From: Streptomyces diastatochromogenes
GTDB taxonomy: Bacteria; Actinomycetota; Actinomycetes; Streptomycetales; Streptomycetaceae
Reading direction: 5' to 3'
NCBI RefSeq assembly: GCF_002242805.1
Contig: NZ_MCGQ01000005.1
Coordinates: 189,566-253,565, forward strand
Length of the DNA: 64,000 nt
In this document: one piece after another, positions 1-8,872 of the stretch
Layout: the number at the start of each line of letters is the position of its first letter
Position numbering within the stretch: position 1 is the stretch's first letter
Position numbers and translations under genes: made by a program
Notes under the pieces: model-generated
Seen by the model: the letters and a program-made list of their open reading frames with translations, nothing else
Told to the model about the DNA's origin: nothing
The model's database searches: none

Positions 1-141
1 CTGGAGAAGCTCGGGATCTCGTACGACGACGTCGTCCAGGTGCTGGAGGACGAGGGCGTCGAGAAGTTCGAGGCGTCCTGGAACGACCTGCTGAAGTCGA
101 CCGAGGCGGAGCTGCAGCGCCTCGCTCCCTCGGAGGGCTGA
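1..141 (+). CDS. tal: Transaldolase, C-terminal end (partial)
   Basis: The window opens inside a reading frame that ends with TGA at 139-141. The 46 visible residues (EKLGISYDDVVQVLEDEG...) match the C-terminal helix of actinobacterial transaldolase, which moves a dihydroxyacetone unit between sugar phosphates in the non-oxidative pentose phosphate pathway. The catalytic lysine lies upstream and is not visible. zwf starts two bases after the stop, which is the usual tal-zwf-opcA-pgl order in Streptomyces and supports the assignment. The 5' end is outside the window. Confidence 0.85.
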   Translation: MEKLGISYDDVVQVLEDEGVEKFEASWNDLLKSTEAELQRLAPSEG

Positions 142-142
142 T

Positions 143-1681
143 TTGTCACCCCTTGCTGGTTCCGGAGCGAACCCGCTTCGTGACCCCGCCGACCGACGGC
201 TCCCGCGTATCGCGGGGCCGTCGGGCCTGGTGATCTTCGGCGTCACGGGCGACCTGTCCCGCAAGAAGCTGATGCCCGCGGTGTACGACCTCGCGAACCG
301 GGGTCTGCTGCCGCCGGGCTTCTCCCTGGTGGGCTTCGCCCGCCGTGAGTGGGAGCACGAGGACTTCGCAGCCGAGGTCCACGACGCCGTCAAGGCGCAC
401 GCCCGTACGCCGTTCCGTGAGGAGGTCTGGCAGCAGCTCATCCAGGGGATGCGCTTCGTCCAGGGCACCTTCGACGACGACGACGCCTTCGAGCGGCTGC
501 GCGCCACCATCGAGGAGCTGGACAAGGCACAGGGCACGGGCGGCAACTTCGCCTTCTACCTGTCGGTGCCGCCGCGCTCCTTCCCCGTGGTCATCCAGCA
601 GCTGAAGAAGCACGGACTGACCGACCAGACCGGCGGTTCCTGGCGCCGCGCGGTCATCGAGAAGCCGTTCGGCCACGACCTGGAGTCGGCCGAGGAGCTG
701 AACAAGGTCGTGCACGAGGTGTTCGAGCCGGACCAGGTGTTCCGGATCGACCACTACCTCGGCAAGGAGACCGTCCAGAACATACTGGCGCTGCGCTTCG
801 CCAACACGATGTTCGAGCCGATCTGGAACCGGTCCTTCGTGGACCATGTGCAGATCACCATGGCCGAGGACATCGGCGTCGGCGGCCGCGCCGGCTACTA
901 CGACGGCATCGGCGCCGCCCGTGACGTCATCCAGAACCACCTGCTCCAGCTGCTCGCGCTGACCGCGATGGAGGAGCCCGCCTCCTTCGACGCGGACGCG
1001 CTGGCCGCCGAGAAGACCAAGGTGCTCGGCGCCGTCCGGCTGCCGAGGGACCTCGGCCGCAGCACCGTCCGCGGCCAGTACGCGGCGGGCTGGCAGGGCG
1101 GCGAGAAGGTCATCGGCTACCTCGAAGAGGACGGCATCGACCCCAAGTCGAAGACCGACACCTACGCGGCCGTGAAGCTGGAGATCGACAACCGCCGCTG
1201 GGCGGGCGTCCCCTTCTATCTGCGCACCGGCAAGCGCCTCGGCCGCCGCGTCACCGAGATCGCCGTCGTCTTCCAGCGGGCGCCGCACTCCCCCTTCGAC
1301 CACACGGCGACGGAGGAGCTGGGCTCGAACGCGGTGGTCATCCGCGTCCAGCCGGACGAGGGCATCACGGTCCGCTTCGGCTCGAAGGTGCCGGGCACCT
1401 CGATGGAGATCCGGGACGTGTCCATGGACTTCGCCTACGGCGAGTCCTTCACGGAGTCCAGCCCGGAGGCCTACGAGCGGCTGATCCTGGACGTGCTGCT
1501 GGGCGACGCCAACCTCTTCCCGCGCACGGAGGAGGTCGAGCTGTCCTGGAAGATCCTCGACCCGATCGAGTCGTACTGGGACAAGCACGGCAGGCCCGCG
1601 CAGTACCCGTCGGGCACCTGGGGCCCCGCCGAGGCGGACGAGATGCTCGGACGAGACGGACGGAGCTGGCGCCGGCCATGA
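143..1681 (+). CDS. zwf: Glucose-6-phosphate 1-dehydrogenase
   Basis: This 512-residue cytoplasmic enzyme oxidises glucose 6-phosphate to 6-phosphogluconolactone with NADP+, the entry step of the oxidative pentose phosphate pathway. The N-terminal nucleotide-binding loop GVTGDLSRKK lies at residues 33-42, EKPFG at 173-177, and the substrate/catalytic block DHYLGKE at 203-209. Length is normal for the family. The start is TTG at 143, chosen because GGAGGG lies about 6 bases upstream (overlapping the end of tal) and the N-terminus matches other Streptomyces Zwf proteins. The stop overlaps the opcA start (ATGA), so the two are probably translationally coupled. Confidence 0.96.
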   Translation: MSPLAGSGANPLRDPADRRLPRIAGPSGLVIFGVTGDLSRKKLMPAVYDLANRGLLPPGFSLVGFARREWEHEDFAAEVHDAVKAHARTPFREEVWQQLIQGMRFVQGTFDDDDAFERLRATIEELDKAQGTGGNFAFYLSVPPRSFPVVIQQLKKHGLTDQTGGSWRRAVIEKPFGHDLESAEELNKVVHEVFEPDQVFRIDHYLGKETVQNILALRFANTMFEPIWNRSFVDHVQITMAEDIGVGGRAGYYDGIGAARDVIQNHLLQLLALTAMEEPASFDADALAAEKTKVLGAVRLPRDLGRSTVRGQYAAGWQGGEKVIGYLEEDGIDPKSKTDTYAAVKLEIDNRRWAGVPFYLRTGKRLGRRVTEIAVVFQRAPHSPFDHTATEELGSNAVVIRVQPDEGITVRFGSKVPGTSMEIRDVSMDFAYGESFTESSPEAYERLILDVLLGDANLFPRTEEVELSWKILDPIESYWDKHGRPAQYPSGTWGPAEADEMLGRDGRSWRRP

Positions 1682-2712
1682 AGATAGACCTGACCGGCAC
1701 CACCGCCGGCAAGATCAACAAGGCGCTCGTCAAGGGCCGCCGGGCCATCGGCACCCCCGCCGTGGGCATGGTCCTGACCCTCGTCATCGTCACCGACGAG
1801 GAGAACGCCTACGACGCCCTCAAGGCCGCCAACGACGCGTCGCGCGAGCACCCCTCGCGCACGCTGGTGGTCATCAAGCGCGTCTCCCGCTCCCCGCGCG
1901 ACCGTACGTCGTCCCGGCTGGACGCCGAGGTGCGGGTGGGCGCGGACGCGGGCACCGGAGAGACGGTGGTGCTGCGGCTGTACGGCGAGGTGTCCGACCA
2001 CGCCGACTCGGTCGTCCTGCCGCTGCTGCTGCCGGACGCCCCGGTCGTCGTCTGGTGGCCGGTGAACGCCCCGCTGGACCCGGCCAAGGACCCCCTCGGC
2101 GCGCTCGCCCAGCGCAGGGTCACCGACACCTACGCCGCCGAGCAGCCGGTACGGGAGCTGTCCGCCCGTGCCGAGGCCTACACGCCCGGCGACACGGACC
2201 TGTCCTGGACCCGGATCACGCCGTGGCGCTCGATGCTGGCGGCGGCCCTGGACCAGGTGGTCTGCGAGGTGCAGACCGTCGAGGTGGAGGGCGAGGAGTT
2301 CAACCCGAGCTGCGAGCTGCTCGCGATGTGGCTCGCGGACCGCCTGGACGTGCCCGTCAAGCGCTCCCTGTCCTCGGGCCCGGGCCTGACCGCCGTCCGT
2401 ATGGACACCAGCTGCGGCCCGATCGTCCTGGACCGGGCCGACGGCTCGCTGGCCACCCTGGCCATCGAGGGCCAGCCGGCCCGCGCGGTGGCGCTCAAGC
2501 GGCGGGACACCGCCGAGCTGATCGCGGAGGAGCTGCGCCGGCTCGACCCGGACGACACCTACGCGTCGGCGCTGCGCTACGGCGTGGAGCGGCTGAACAC
2601 GGGTGCGGAGGCCGCCGCGGCTCAGCCGGTGGCCGAGGCCGAGGTCGCCGCGGCCCCTGCCAAGAAGGCGGCCGCCAAGAAGGCCCCGGCGAAGAAGGCG
2701 GCGGCGAAGTGA
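1678..2712 (+). CDS. opcA: Glucose-6-phosphate dehydrogenase assembly protein OpcA
   Basis: OpcA (344 residues) is the actinobacterial and cyanobacterial partner needed for full activity of Zwf and its redox control. Conserved OpcA sequence runs through about residue 310 (for example the PVVVWWPVNAPLDP block around 122-135). The protein ends in a low-complexity Ala/Lys tail made of KKAAAKK/KKAPAKK-type units, which is probably disordered. The ATG overlaps the zwf stop by 4 bases and its own stop overlaps the pgl start by 4 bases (GTGA), so zwf-opcA-pgl is one coupled unit. No enzymatic activity is expected. Confidence 0.93.
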   Translation: MKIDLTGTTAGKINKALVKGRRAIGTPAVGMVLTLVIVTDEENAYDALKAANDASREHPSRTLVVIKRVSRSPRDRTSSRLDAEVRVGADAGTGETVVLRLYGEVSDHADSVVLPLLLPDAPVVVWWPVNAPLDPAKDPLGALAQRRVTDTYAAEQPVRELSARAEAYTPGDTDLSWTRITPWRSMLAAALDQVVCEVQTVEVEGEEFNPSCELLAMWLADRLDVPVKRSLSSGPGLTAVRMDTSCGPIVLDRADGSLATLAIEGQPARAVALKRRDTAELIAEELRRLDPDDTYASALRYGVERLNTGAEAAAAQPVAEAEVAAAPAKKAAAKKAPAKKAAAK

Positions 2713-3491
2713 GCACTCCGCAACTGGTCGTGCACCGCGACAAGGAGCTGATGGCGCAGGCCGCCGCGGCCCGTCTGATCACGAAGATCGTGGACGCGCA
2801 GGCCTCCCGGGGCCACGCGTCCGTGGTCCTCACGGGGGGCCGCAACGGCAACGGCCTGCTCGCCGCGCTGGCGGCGGCCCCCGCCCGGGACACCGTCGAC
2901 TGGAGCCGGCTCGACCTCTGGTGGGGCGACGAGCGCTTCCTCCCCGAGGGCGACCCGGAGCGCAATGTCACGCAGGCCCGCGAGGCCCTGCTGGACGCCG
3001 TACCGGTGGACCCGGAGCGTGTGCACGCCATGCCCGCGTCCGACGGGCCGTACGGTGCGGACGTGGAGGCGGCCGCGGAGGCGTACGCGGCGGAACTGGC
3101 GAAGGCGGCCGGCCCCGAGAACCACGGTGCCGTTCCCTCCTTCGACGTGCTGATGCTGGGCGTCGGCCCGGACACCCACGTGGCCTCGCTCTTCCCCGAG
3201 CTGCCCGCGGTCCGCGAAACCGAGCGCACGGTGGTCGGCGTCCACGGCGCCCCCAAGCCGCCGCCGACCCGGGTCTCGCTGACCCTGCCGGCGATCCGCT
3301 CGGCCCGCGAGGTCTGGCTCCTGGCGGCCGGCGAGGACAAGGCCCAGGCCGTGGCCATCGCCCTGTCGGGCGCGGGCGAGGTCCAGGCACCGGCGGCGGG
3401 AGCGTACGGCCGTCAGCGGACGCTGTGGCTACTGGACGCGGCCGCGGCTTCCCAGCTGCCCCGGTCGCTGTATCCGCCGGCGTCCCCGTAA
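2709..3491 (+). CDS. pgl: 6-phosphogluconolactonase
   Basis: This 260-residue cytoplasmic enzyme hydrolyses 6-phosphogluconolactone, completing the Zwf-OpcA-Pgl segment. It belongs to the NagB-like (DevB) lactonase family: VLTGGRNGN near residues 38-46 forms the phosphate loop, followed by the WWGDERFLP motif around 70-80 and LGVGPDTHVASLFP around 147-160 (usual family form GxGxDGHxASLFP). The aspartate-glycine pair of the second motif appears here as DT, a small departure. The start is the GTG overlapping the opcA stop. A perfect stem-loop follows the stop. Confidence 0.92.
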   Translation: MSTPQLVVHRDKELMAQAAAARLITKIVDAQASRGHASVVLTGGRNGNGLLAALAAAPARDTVDWSRLDLWWGDERFLPEGDPERNVTQAREALLDAVPVDPERVHAMPASDGPYGADVEAAAEAYAAELAKAAGPENHGAVPSFDVLMLGVGPDTHVASLFPELPAVRETERTVVGVHGAPKPPPTRVSLTLPAIRSAREVWLLAAGEDKAQAVAIALSGAGEVQAPAAGAYGRQRTLWLLDAAAASQLPRSLYPPASP

Positions 3492-3528
3492 GCCGGGGTG
3501 CCCACCGACCACCCGACTCGGTAGGCAG

Positions 3529-3562
3529 AAAAGCGGAGGTGCCATCCGGGACCTCCGCTTTT
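3529..3562. terminator. Bidirectional terminator between pgl and the sugar ABC operon
   Basis: A perfect 12-bp inverted repeat (AAAAGCGGAGGT, 10-base loop, ACCTCCGCTTTT) lies between the convergent pgl and permease genes. The A/T ends give a T-run on either strand, as in an intrinsic terminator working in both directions. Confidence 0.9.
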
Positions 3563-3565
3563 CCA

Positions 3566-4405
3566 CTACTTCACCGAACCGGCCATCACCCCCTGCACAA
3601 AGTGCCGCTGGAACGCGAAGAACACCACCACCGGCACGATCAGGGACAGGAACGCCCCCGGCGCCAGGACATCGATGTTGCTGCCGAACTGCCGGATCTG
3701 GGACTGGAGTTCAACCGTCAGCGGCTGGGACGAGCTGTCGGCGAAGAGCAGGGCGACCAGCATGTCGTTCCAGACCCAGAGGAACTGGAAGATGGCGAGC
3801 GAGGCGATCGCGGGCCGGCCCACCGGCAGGACCAGCCGGGTGAAGATACGCCACTCACTGCCACCGTCCATCCGCGCCGCCTCCAGCATCTCCTTCGGCA
3901 TCTCCGCGAAGTAGTTCCGCAGCAGGAACACCGCGAAGGGGAGGCCGTACGCGACGTGGAAGAGGACCACGCCGGGAATCGTGCCGAACAGCCCCAGCTG
4001 GCCGAAGAGTTTGGCCACCGGCAGCAGCCCGATCTGCACCGGCACCACCAACAGGGCCACCACCAGCAGGAAGAGCGGCTCGCGGCCGGGGAAGTCCAGC
4101 CAGGCGAAGGCGTATCCGGCGAGCGCCGCGATGACGACGACCAGGGTGGTCGCCGGCACCGAGATCAGCACGGTGTTCCAGAAGGCCTGCGTCATGCCGG
4201 CGTTCTTCAGCAGTGCCGAGTAGTTGTCGAAGGACAGCTGACCCGGACTGGCCAGCGCCGTCCACCAGCCGCCCTTGGCCGTGTCCCGCGCCGACCGCAG
4301 CGAGGACACGAACAGCCCCGCCAGCGGCGTCAGCCACACCAGGCCGATCACCACGAGGAACGCCTGCACGAGACCGTTGCCCAGGCCACGCCTGACCGCG
4401 TTCAT
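3566..4405 (-). CDS. Carbohydrate ABC transporter permease (MalG type)
   Basis: This 279-residue inner-membrane permease has about six hydrophobic segments. The cytoplasmic EAA loop (LEAARMDGGSEWRIFTRLVL) lies about two thirds along and docks the ATPase. The family (MalG/AglG, binding-protein-dependent transport) pairs with a MalF-type partner to import oligosaccharides. The ATG overlaps the stop of the upstream permease (ATGA), which fixes the start. It is the last gene of the leftward glucosidase operon. No ATPase is encoded nearby. In Streptomyces such importers usually share the multi-purpose ATPase MsiK, which is inferred here. The exact sugar cannot be told from the sequence. Confidence 0.9.
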   Translation of the reverse strand: MNAVRRGLGNGLVQAFLVVIGLVWLTPLAGLFVSSLRSARDTAKGGWWTALASPGQLSFDNYSALLKNAGMTQAFWNTVLISVPATTLVVVIAALAGYAFAWLDFPGREPLFLLVVALLVVPVQIGLLPVAKLFGQLGLFGTIPGVVLFHVAYGLPFAVFLLRNYFAEMPKEMLEAARMDGGSEWRIFTRLVLPVGRPAIASLAIFQFLWVWNDMLVALLFADSSSQPLTVELQSQIRQFGSNIDVLAPGAFLSLIVPVVVFFAFQRHFVQGVMAGSVK

Positions 4406-5763
4406 CGCTGACTCCTTCGGAAACGGCGGACGTTGAAGACCATCGCGGGGATCACCAGGAGCAGGAGCAGCACACCGAGCGCACTGCCCAGGCCCTGGTT
4501 GTTGCCGCCGCCGAAGGACACCAGCCACATCTGGGTCGCGAGGACGGTGGCGTCCTCCTGCACCGGCCCCGGCGCGATGATGTAGACGAGGTCGAAGACC
4601 TTCATCACGTTGATCACGAGGGTCACGAAGACCACGGTGAGGACAGGGGCGAGCAGCGGGACGGTGATCCGGCGGAAGATCTGCCACTCGTTCGCCCCGT
4701 CCATCCGGGCCGCCTCCAGCGCGTCCCGGGGCAGCGTGGACAGACCCGCGCCGATCAGCACCATCGCGAAACCGGTCCAGATCCACAGGTACGCGCCGAT
4801 GATCGCCGGTGTGACGAGCGTCGGACCGAGCCAGGAGACCCCCTGGTAGGGCGGCGCGAAGTTCGACGCGGGCAGCTTCACCGTGTACGAGCCCTGGTCG
4901 AGCCCCGAGAAGCGGAAGGCGCCGTCGGACGCGGTCGTCGTACTCGCGACCGTCTTCCCGTCGCGCAGCGCCTCGACCTTCAGGCCGGGCAGGCCGCTCT
5001 CCTTCGGGTCGACCCTGCCCTGCTTCCCTCCCCCGCCGGGCGTGAAGTCCAGGTAGACGACACCGCGCAGTTCACCGGCGCCGGCCTTGCGCCCGGCGGC
5101 CGGGTAGGCGGGCGAGGCGCCCTTCGGCAGGTCCTTGGGCAGGACGCCCACCAGGCCGAGGGCCACCGAGCGGCCCGGGGACAGGTCCGCGTCCGTCAGG
5201 TACGAGCCGTCCCGACCATGAGTGAGCCCCTGGCCGTCGCGCGCTCGCGCCGTCGGATACGACGAGGTCCCCGTGAAGGCGTCGTGGACGGAGACCACGG
5301 CGGCGTTGAGGACACCCTTGTTCGGGTCCTCGTCGTAGGCGAGCCGGAAGATGATGCCGGCGGCGAGGAAGGACACCGCCATCGGCATGAACAGCAGGAG
5401 CTTGAAGGCGGTGGCCCAGCGCACCTTCTCCACCAGGACGGCCAGGATCAGGCCGAGGCCGGTGAGCAGGGCCGGGGCAACGACCACCCAGATGACGGTG
5501 TTGCGGATGGCCTTCAGGGTCGCCGGGTCGCGGAACATCTCGGCGTAGTTGTCGCCGCCCACGAACCGGGTGCCGGAGGCGTCGAAGAAGCTGCGGCCGA
5601 CGGAGAACAGCACCGGGTAGACGACGAGGGCGCCGAGCAGGAGCAGGGCGGGGAAGACGAAGAGCAGGGCGACGGTCCGGGCGCGCCGCCGGCCGCGGCG
5701 CCCGCGGGCCGCGCCGGCGGCCCGCGGACCCGCCTCCTTGTGCACGAGTGTGGTGGCGGTCAT
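4402..5763 (-). CDS. Carbohydrate ABC transporter permease (MalF type) with large extracytoplasmic insert
   Basis: This 453-residue permease is much longer than the usual 290-320 residues of Streptomyces MalF homologues. The first three hydrophobic segments (about residues 30-145) and the last three with the EAA loop (LEAARMDGANEWQIFRRITV) are normal. Between them, roughly residues 150-300, is a polar insert. Its second half (VVYLDFTP...GLPGLKVEALRDG...STTTASDGAFRFSGLDQGSYTVKLP) looks like a Cna-B/SdrD-B or carboxypeptidase-regulatory type beta-sandwich, which would sit outside the membrane facing the binding protein. The ATG at 5763 lies 8 bases after the upstream binding-protein stop. The permease assignment is firm and the fold of the insert is inferred from motif pattern. 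Confidence 0.87.
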   Translation of the reverse strand: MTATTLVHKEAGPRAAGAARGRRGRRRARTVALLFVFPALLLLGALVVYPVLFSVGRSFFDASGTRFVGGDNYAEMFRDPATLKAIRNTVIWVVVAPALLTGLGLILAVLVEKVRWATAFKLLLFMPMAVSFLAAGIIFRLAYDEDPNKGVLNAAVVSVHDAFTGTSSYPTARARDGQGLTHGRDGSYLTDADLSPGRSVALGLVGVLPKDLPKGASPAYPAAGRKAGAGELRGVVYLDFTPGGGGKQGRVDPKESGLPGLKVEALRDGKTVASTTTASDGAFRFSGLDQGSYTVKLPASNFAPPYQGVSWLGPTLVTPAIIGAYLWIWTGFAMVLIGAGLSTLPRDALEAARMDGANEWQIFRRITVPLLAPVLTVVFVTLVINVMKVFDLVYIIAPGPVQEDATVLATQMWLVSFGGGNNQGLGSALGVLLLLLVIPAMVFNVRRFRRSQR

Positions 5764-5771
5764 GGGTTCAC

Positions 5772-7097
5772 TCAGTCCTGGTAGGCCTTGGCCGCCGCGG
5801 ACTCCAGCTTCGCCGCGGTGCCCTTCGGGTCGGAGGGGTCGCGCAGGAAGTCCTGGAGCAGCTTCCACTCCCCCGCGCCCTTGGTGCCGCCGAAGGCCGC
5901 CGGTGCCTGGTCGGACATGTCGAAGCGGACCGAGTCGCCCGCGCCGACCAGCGACTTGGCGGTGGCCCGGGTGACGTCGTCGCTGTACGAGGAGAGGTCG
6001 AGCTTCTTGTTCGGGGACAGGAAGCCGCCCGCCTTCGCCCACACGGCGGCCGCCTCCGGGGTGGCCAGGTACTCCAGGAGCTTCATGCCGGCCTTGGCGT
6101 TCTTGCCGTCCTTGAGGACGACGGCCGCGTCGCCGCCGCTGACCACCGGTGCGGTGCCGCCGCCGACCGCGGGGAACGGGAAGAAGTCCGCGTCCTTGCC
6201 GATGGTCCTCTGGAACTGGTCGTGGGCCACCCCGGCGACGAAGTCGCCCTCGTAGACCATGCCGGCCTCGGGCTTGGGCCCGAAGACCTTCTCGACCGAG
6301 CTGGGGAAGTCGGTGTTCAGCGCCTCCTTCTGGCCGCCCGCGATGAGCTGCTTGTCCTTGAAGAGCTTGCCGAGCGTGGTCAGCGCCTGGACGACGGAAG
6401 AGTCCGTCCACTTCAGCTTGTGGGCGGCGAGGGCGTCGTACTTCTCGGGTCCGGCCTGGGAGAGGTAGATGTTCTCGAACCAGTCGGTGAGCGTCCAGCC
6501 GTCCTGCCCGGCGACGGCGAAGGCCGCGAGCCCGGAGTCGGAGACGGTGTGTCCGGCCTTGAGCATCGCGTCGTAGGTCTTCGGCGGCTTGACGCCGGCC
6601 TGGGCGAGGGCGTCGGGGCTGTACCAGACCGTCGACTTGTGGGCGGCCTTGAAGTAGAGGCCGTAGAGGGAGCCGTCGACGCTGCCGTACTTCTTCCACA
6701 CGGGTGCGAAGTCGGCGTCGACCGTCTGCTCGGCGGTCGGGGACAGCGGCTTGAGCCAGCCCTTCTTCGCGAACTGCTGGAGCACGCCGACCTGCGGGAC
6801 CATCACGACGTCGGGCGCGTTGCCGCCCTCGATCTTGCTGCCGACGACCGTGGAGACGTTGTCGCCGGTGGAGACGAACTGGGTCTTGGCGCCGGTCTTC
6901 GCGGTGAACGCGTCCAGCACCTTCTGGAAGTTCTTCTGCTCGCTGCCGGACCAGACACCGGCCACGGTGACCGTCTGGCCGCTGAGCGACTTGTCGCCAC
7001 CGCCCGCGGTGACCGGGCCGCCGCCACAGGCGGTCGCGCCGAGGGCCAGGGCGAGGGCGGTGCAGCTCGTGAGCAGGGTGGTACGGCGTCGCATCAT
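5772..7097 (-). CDS. Sugar ABC transporter substrate-binding lipoprotein
   Basis: The 441-residue precursor starts with basic residues, a hydrophobic stretch and the lipobox ATAC with Cys24, so it should be a lipid-anchored extracellular receptor. The mature part is a family 1 solute-binding protein (WSGSEQKNFQKVLDAF near the N-terminus, later GGDAAVVL). The start is one of two adjacent ATGs (7097 or 7094), with AAGGGA upstream. It lies 38 bases after the GH13 gene and 8 bases before the MalF-type permease, so the three form one operon. The ligand is probably an alpha-glucoside or malto-oligosaccharide, inferred only from the adjacent glucosidase. Confidence 0.9.
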   Translation of the reverse strand: MMRRRTTLLTSCTALALALGATACGGGPVTAGGGDKSLSGQTVTVAGVWSGSEQKNFQKVLDAFTAKTGAKTQFVSTGDNVSTVVGSKIEGGNAPDVVMVPQVGVLQQFAKKGWLKPLSPTAEQTVDADFAPVWKKYGSVDGSLYGLYFKAAHKSTVWYSPDALAQAGVKPPKTYDAMLKAGHTVSDSGLAAFAVAGQDGWTLTDWFENIYLSQAGPEKYDALAAHKLKWTDSSVVQALTTLGKLFKDKQLIAGGQKEALNTDFPSSVEKVFGPKPEAGMVYEGDFVAGVAHDQFQRTIGKDADFFPFPAVGGGTAPVVSGGDAAVVLKDGKNAKAGMKLLEYLATPEAAAVWAKAGGFLSPNKKLDLSSYSDDVTRATAKSLVGAGDSVRFDMSDQAPAAFGGTKGAGEWKLLQDFLRDPSDPKGTAAKLESAAAKAYQD

Positions 7098-7135
7098 CGT
7101 TGATGTCCCTTCGAGGGGTGGGAGTTGACGGAGGC

Positions 7136-8752
7136 TCAGAGCGCGGAGTCGCTGAGCCACCAGGCGGCCGTGGAGCCGGGCAGCACCCCGGCCGGGCAGG
7201 GACCGCTGGACAGCAGGGGCGTACCGGAGGCCGGCGCGGGCGTGGGGGACGTACCGAAGTTGACGGCGCAGACGAGGCCGTCACCGCGGGCGAAGGCGAG
7301 CACGCCCGGCGGGGTGTCCAGCCAGTGCAGCGTGCCCTCGCCCAACTGGGGCAACGAGGAGCGCAGTTGCAGGCCATCGCGGTACAGGTGCCAGAAGGAG
7401 CGGGTGTCGGCGAGGGCGCGGTCGGTGGCGTACTCGGCGAAGTAGGCGGGCTGCGGCAGCCAGGGCTTGGCGCTCTCGGCGCCGGAGGTGAAGCCGAACG
7501 GGGAGGCCTGCCCGGACCACGGCAGCGGCACCCGGCAGCCGTCGCGGATGCGGGCACGGCTTCCGGTGCGGTGGAAGATCGGATCGGTGAGCACGTCGTC
7601 CGGCAGGTCGACGACCTCCGGCAGACCCAGCTCCTCGCCCTGGTAGATGTACGCGGCTCCGGGCAGCGCCAGCATCAGCAGCGCGGCGGCGCGGGCGCGG
7701 GCGGCGCCGAGGCCGCTGCCCTGCGGGGTGGGTTCGCCGTAGCGGGTGACGGTGCGGACCTGGTCGTGGTTGTTGAGGACCCAGGTGACCGTCGAGCCCG
7801 TGCCGGCTATGTCCTGCATGGCCTCGGAGATGACCTTGCGGAAGGAGTCGGCGTCCCAGGGGGCGCTGAGCAGGTCGAAGAAGAAGGCCTGGTGGAGTTC
7901 GTCCGGGCGGACGTACTGGGCGTGTTCGCGGGCGGTGGGGACGGAGACCTCGCCGACGAGGAGGCGTTCACGGCCGTCGCGGGCCGCGTACTCCTCGCAC
8001 AGCGAGCGCCAGCGCCGCCACACGTCGTGCACCTCGGGCTGGTTCCAGGCGAGCGGGTTGACCGAGTCGCGGGTGCGGGCGTCGGCCTCCGGGTCGTCGG
8101 AGTCGGGCAGTTCGGGGTGCTTGTAGAGGCCGGCGGCGACGTCGATGCGGAAGCCGTCCACACCCCGGTCCAGCCAGAAGCGCAGGACCCGGTCGAACTC
8201 GGCGGGGATCTCGGGGTCGCGCCAGTTCCAGTCGGGCTGTTCGGGCGTGAACATGTGCAGGTACCACTGGCCGTCGCCCACTCTGGTCCAGGCCGGGCCG
8301 CCGAACATGGCGTGCCAGTTGTTGGGCGGCTCGGAGCCGTCGGGACCACGTCCGTCGGCGAAGTGGAAGCGGGCGCGGGCCGGGCTGCCCGGCTCGGCGG
8401 CGAGGGCCTCGCGGAACCACGGGTGCTCGCTGGAGCAGTGGTTCGGGACGATGTCCAGGAGCACCCTGATCCCGAGCCGCCGGGCGGCCGCCATCAGCAG
8501 GTCGAACTCGGCGAGATCGCCGAAGAGCGGGTCGACACCGCAGTAGTCGGCGACGTCGTAACCGTGGTCGTGCTGGGGCGAGGGATAGAAGGGGCTCAGC
8601 CAGATCCCGTCGACGCCGAGCTTCTTCAGGTACGGCAGTCCCGCGCGGACCCCGGCCAGATCGCCGATGCCGTCGCCGGTGCTGTCGAGGAAGCTGCGGA
8701 CGTAGACCTGGTAGATCACCGCGTCACGCCACCAGTGGTACTTACTCAGCAT
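7136..8752 (-). CDS. GH13 alpha-glucosidase (oligo-1,6-glucosidase type)
   Basis: This 538-residue protein has no signal peptide, so it should hydrolyse imported alpha-glucosides in the cytoplasm. The family 13 catalytic set is complete: Asp204 nucleophile in FRIDVA, Glu268 acid/base in LVGEV, and Asp330 in NNHDQV. The N-terminal DAVIYQVYVRSF and DIVPNH motifs are also present. Length and motifs fit the oligo-1,6-glucosidase/alpha-glucosidase subfamily. It heads an operon with a binding protein and two permeases. There is no Shine-Dalgarno sequence. TAACAT lies 6 bases before the ATG, so the message is probably leaderless. Precise linkage specificity is not predictable here. Confidence 0.93.
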   Translation of the reverse strand: MLSKYHWWRDAVIYQVYVRSFLDSTGDGIGDLAGVRAGLPYLKKLGVDGIWLSPFYPSPQHDHGYDVADYCGVDPLFGDLAEFDLLMAAARRLGIRVLLDIVPNHCSSEHPWFREALAAEPGSPARARFHFADGRGPDGSEPPNNWHAMFGGPAWTRVGDGQWYLHMFTPEQPDWNWRDPEIPAEFDRVLRFWLDRGVDGFRIDVAAGLYKHPELPDSDDPEADARTRDSVNPLAWNQPEVHDVWRRWRSLCEEYAARDGRERLLVGEVSVPTAREHAQYVRPDELHQAFFFDLLSAPWDADSFRKVISEAMQDIAGTGSTVTWVLNNHDQVRTVTRYGEPTPQGSGLGAARARAAALLMLALPGAAYIYQGEELGLPEVVDLPDDVLTDPIFHRTGSRARIRDGCRVPLPWSGQASPFGFTSGAESAKPWLPQPAYFAEYATDRALADTRSFWHLYRDGLQLRSSLPQLGEGTLHWLDTPPGVLAFARGDGLVCAVNFGTSPTPAPASGTPLLSSGPCPAGVLPGSTAAWWLSDSAL

Positions 8753-8802
8753 GCATGCATGTTAGGTAGGCGTGTCGCGAGGGTGTCAATGAAAAGAACG
8801 GA
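8753..8802 (-). promoter_or_regulatory. Promoter and operator copy 1 of the glucosidase operon
   Basis: Reading leftward, TTGACA (complement of 8786-8791) is followed 19 bases later by TAACAT, and the ATG begins 6 bases after that. This geometry suggests transcription starts at the A of the start codon. The -10 lies inside CTACCTAACATGCAT (complement of 8755-8769), one of three copies of an ACCTAACA motif, so a bound repressor would cover the core promoter. The 19-base spacer is longer than ideal. Confidence 0.55.
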
Positions 8803-8872
8803 GACTACTGGTGAGTTGGGGTAACGAATATGGACTTATCGGGGCACTCTGAAGACAGATGAGATGTCCGCG

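Noticed and set aside
2640..2712. Ala/Lys repeats in OpcA (also at the UvrA C-terminus and UvrB linker) as signs of frameshift
   Set aside because: Such lysine/alanine-rich tails are common in Streptomyces proteins and the frames remain open with normal codon bias.
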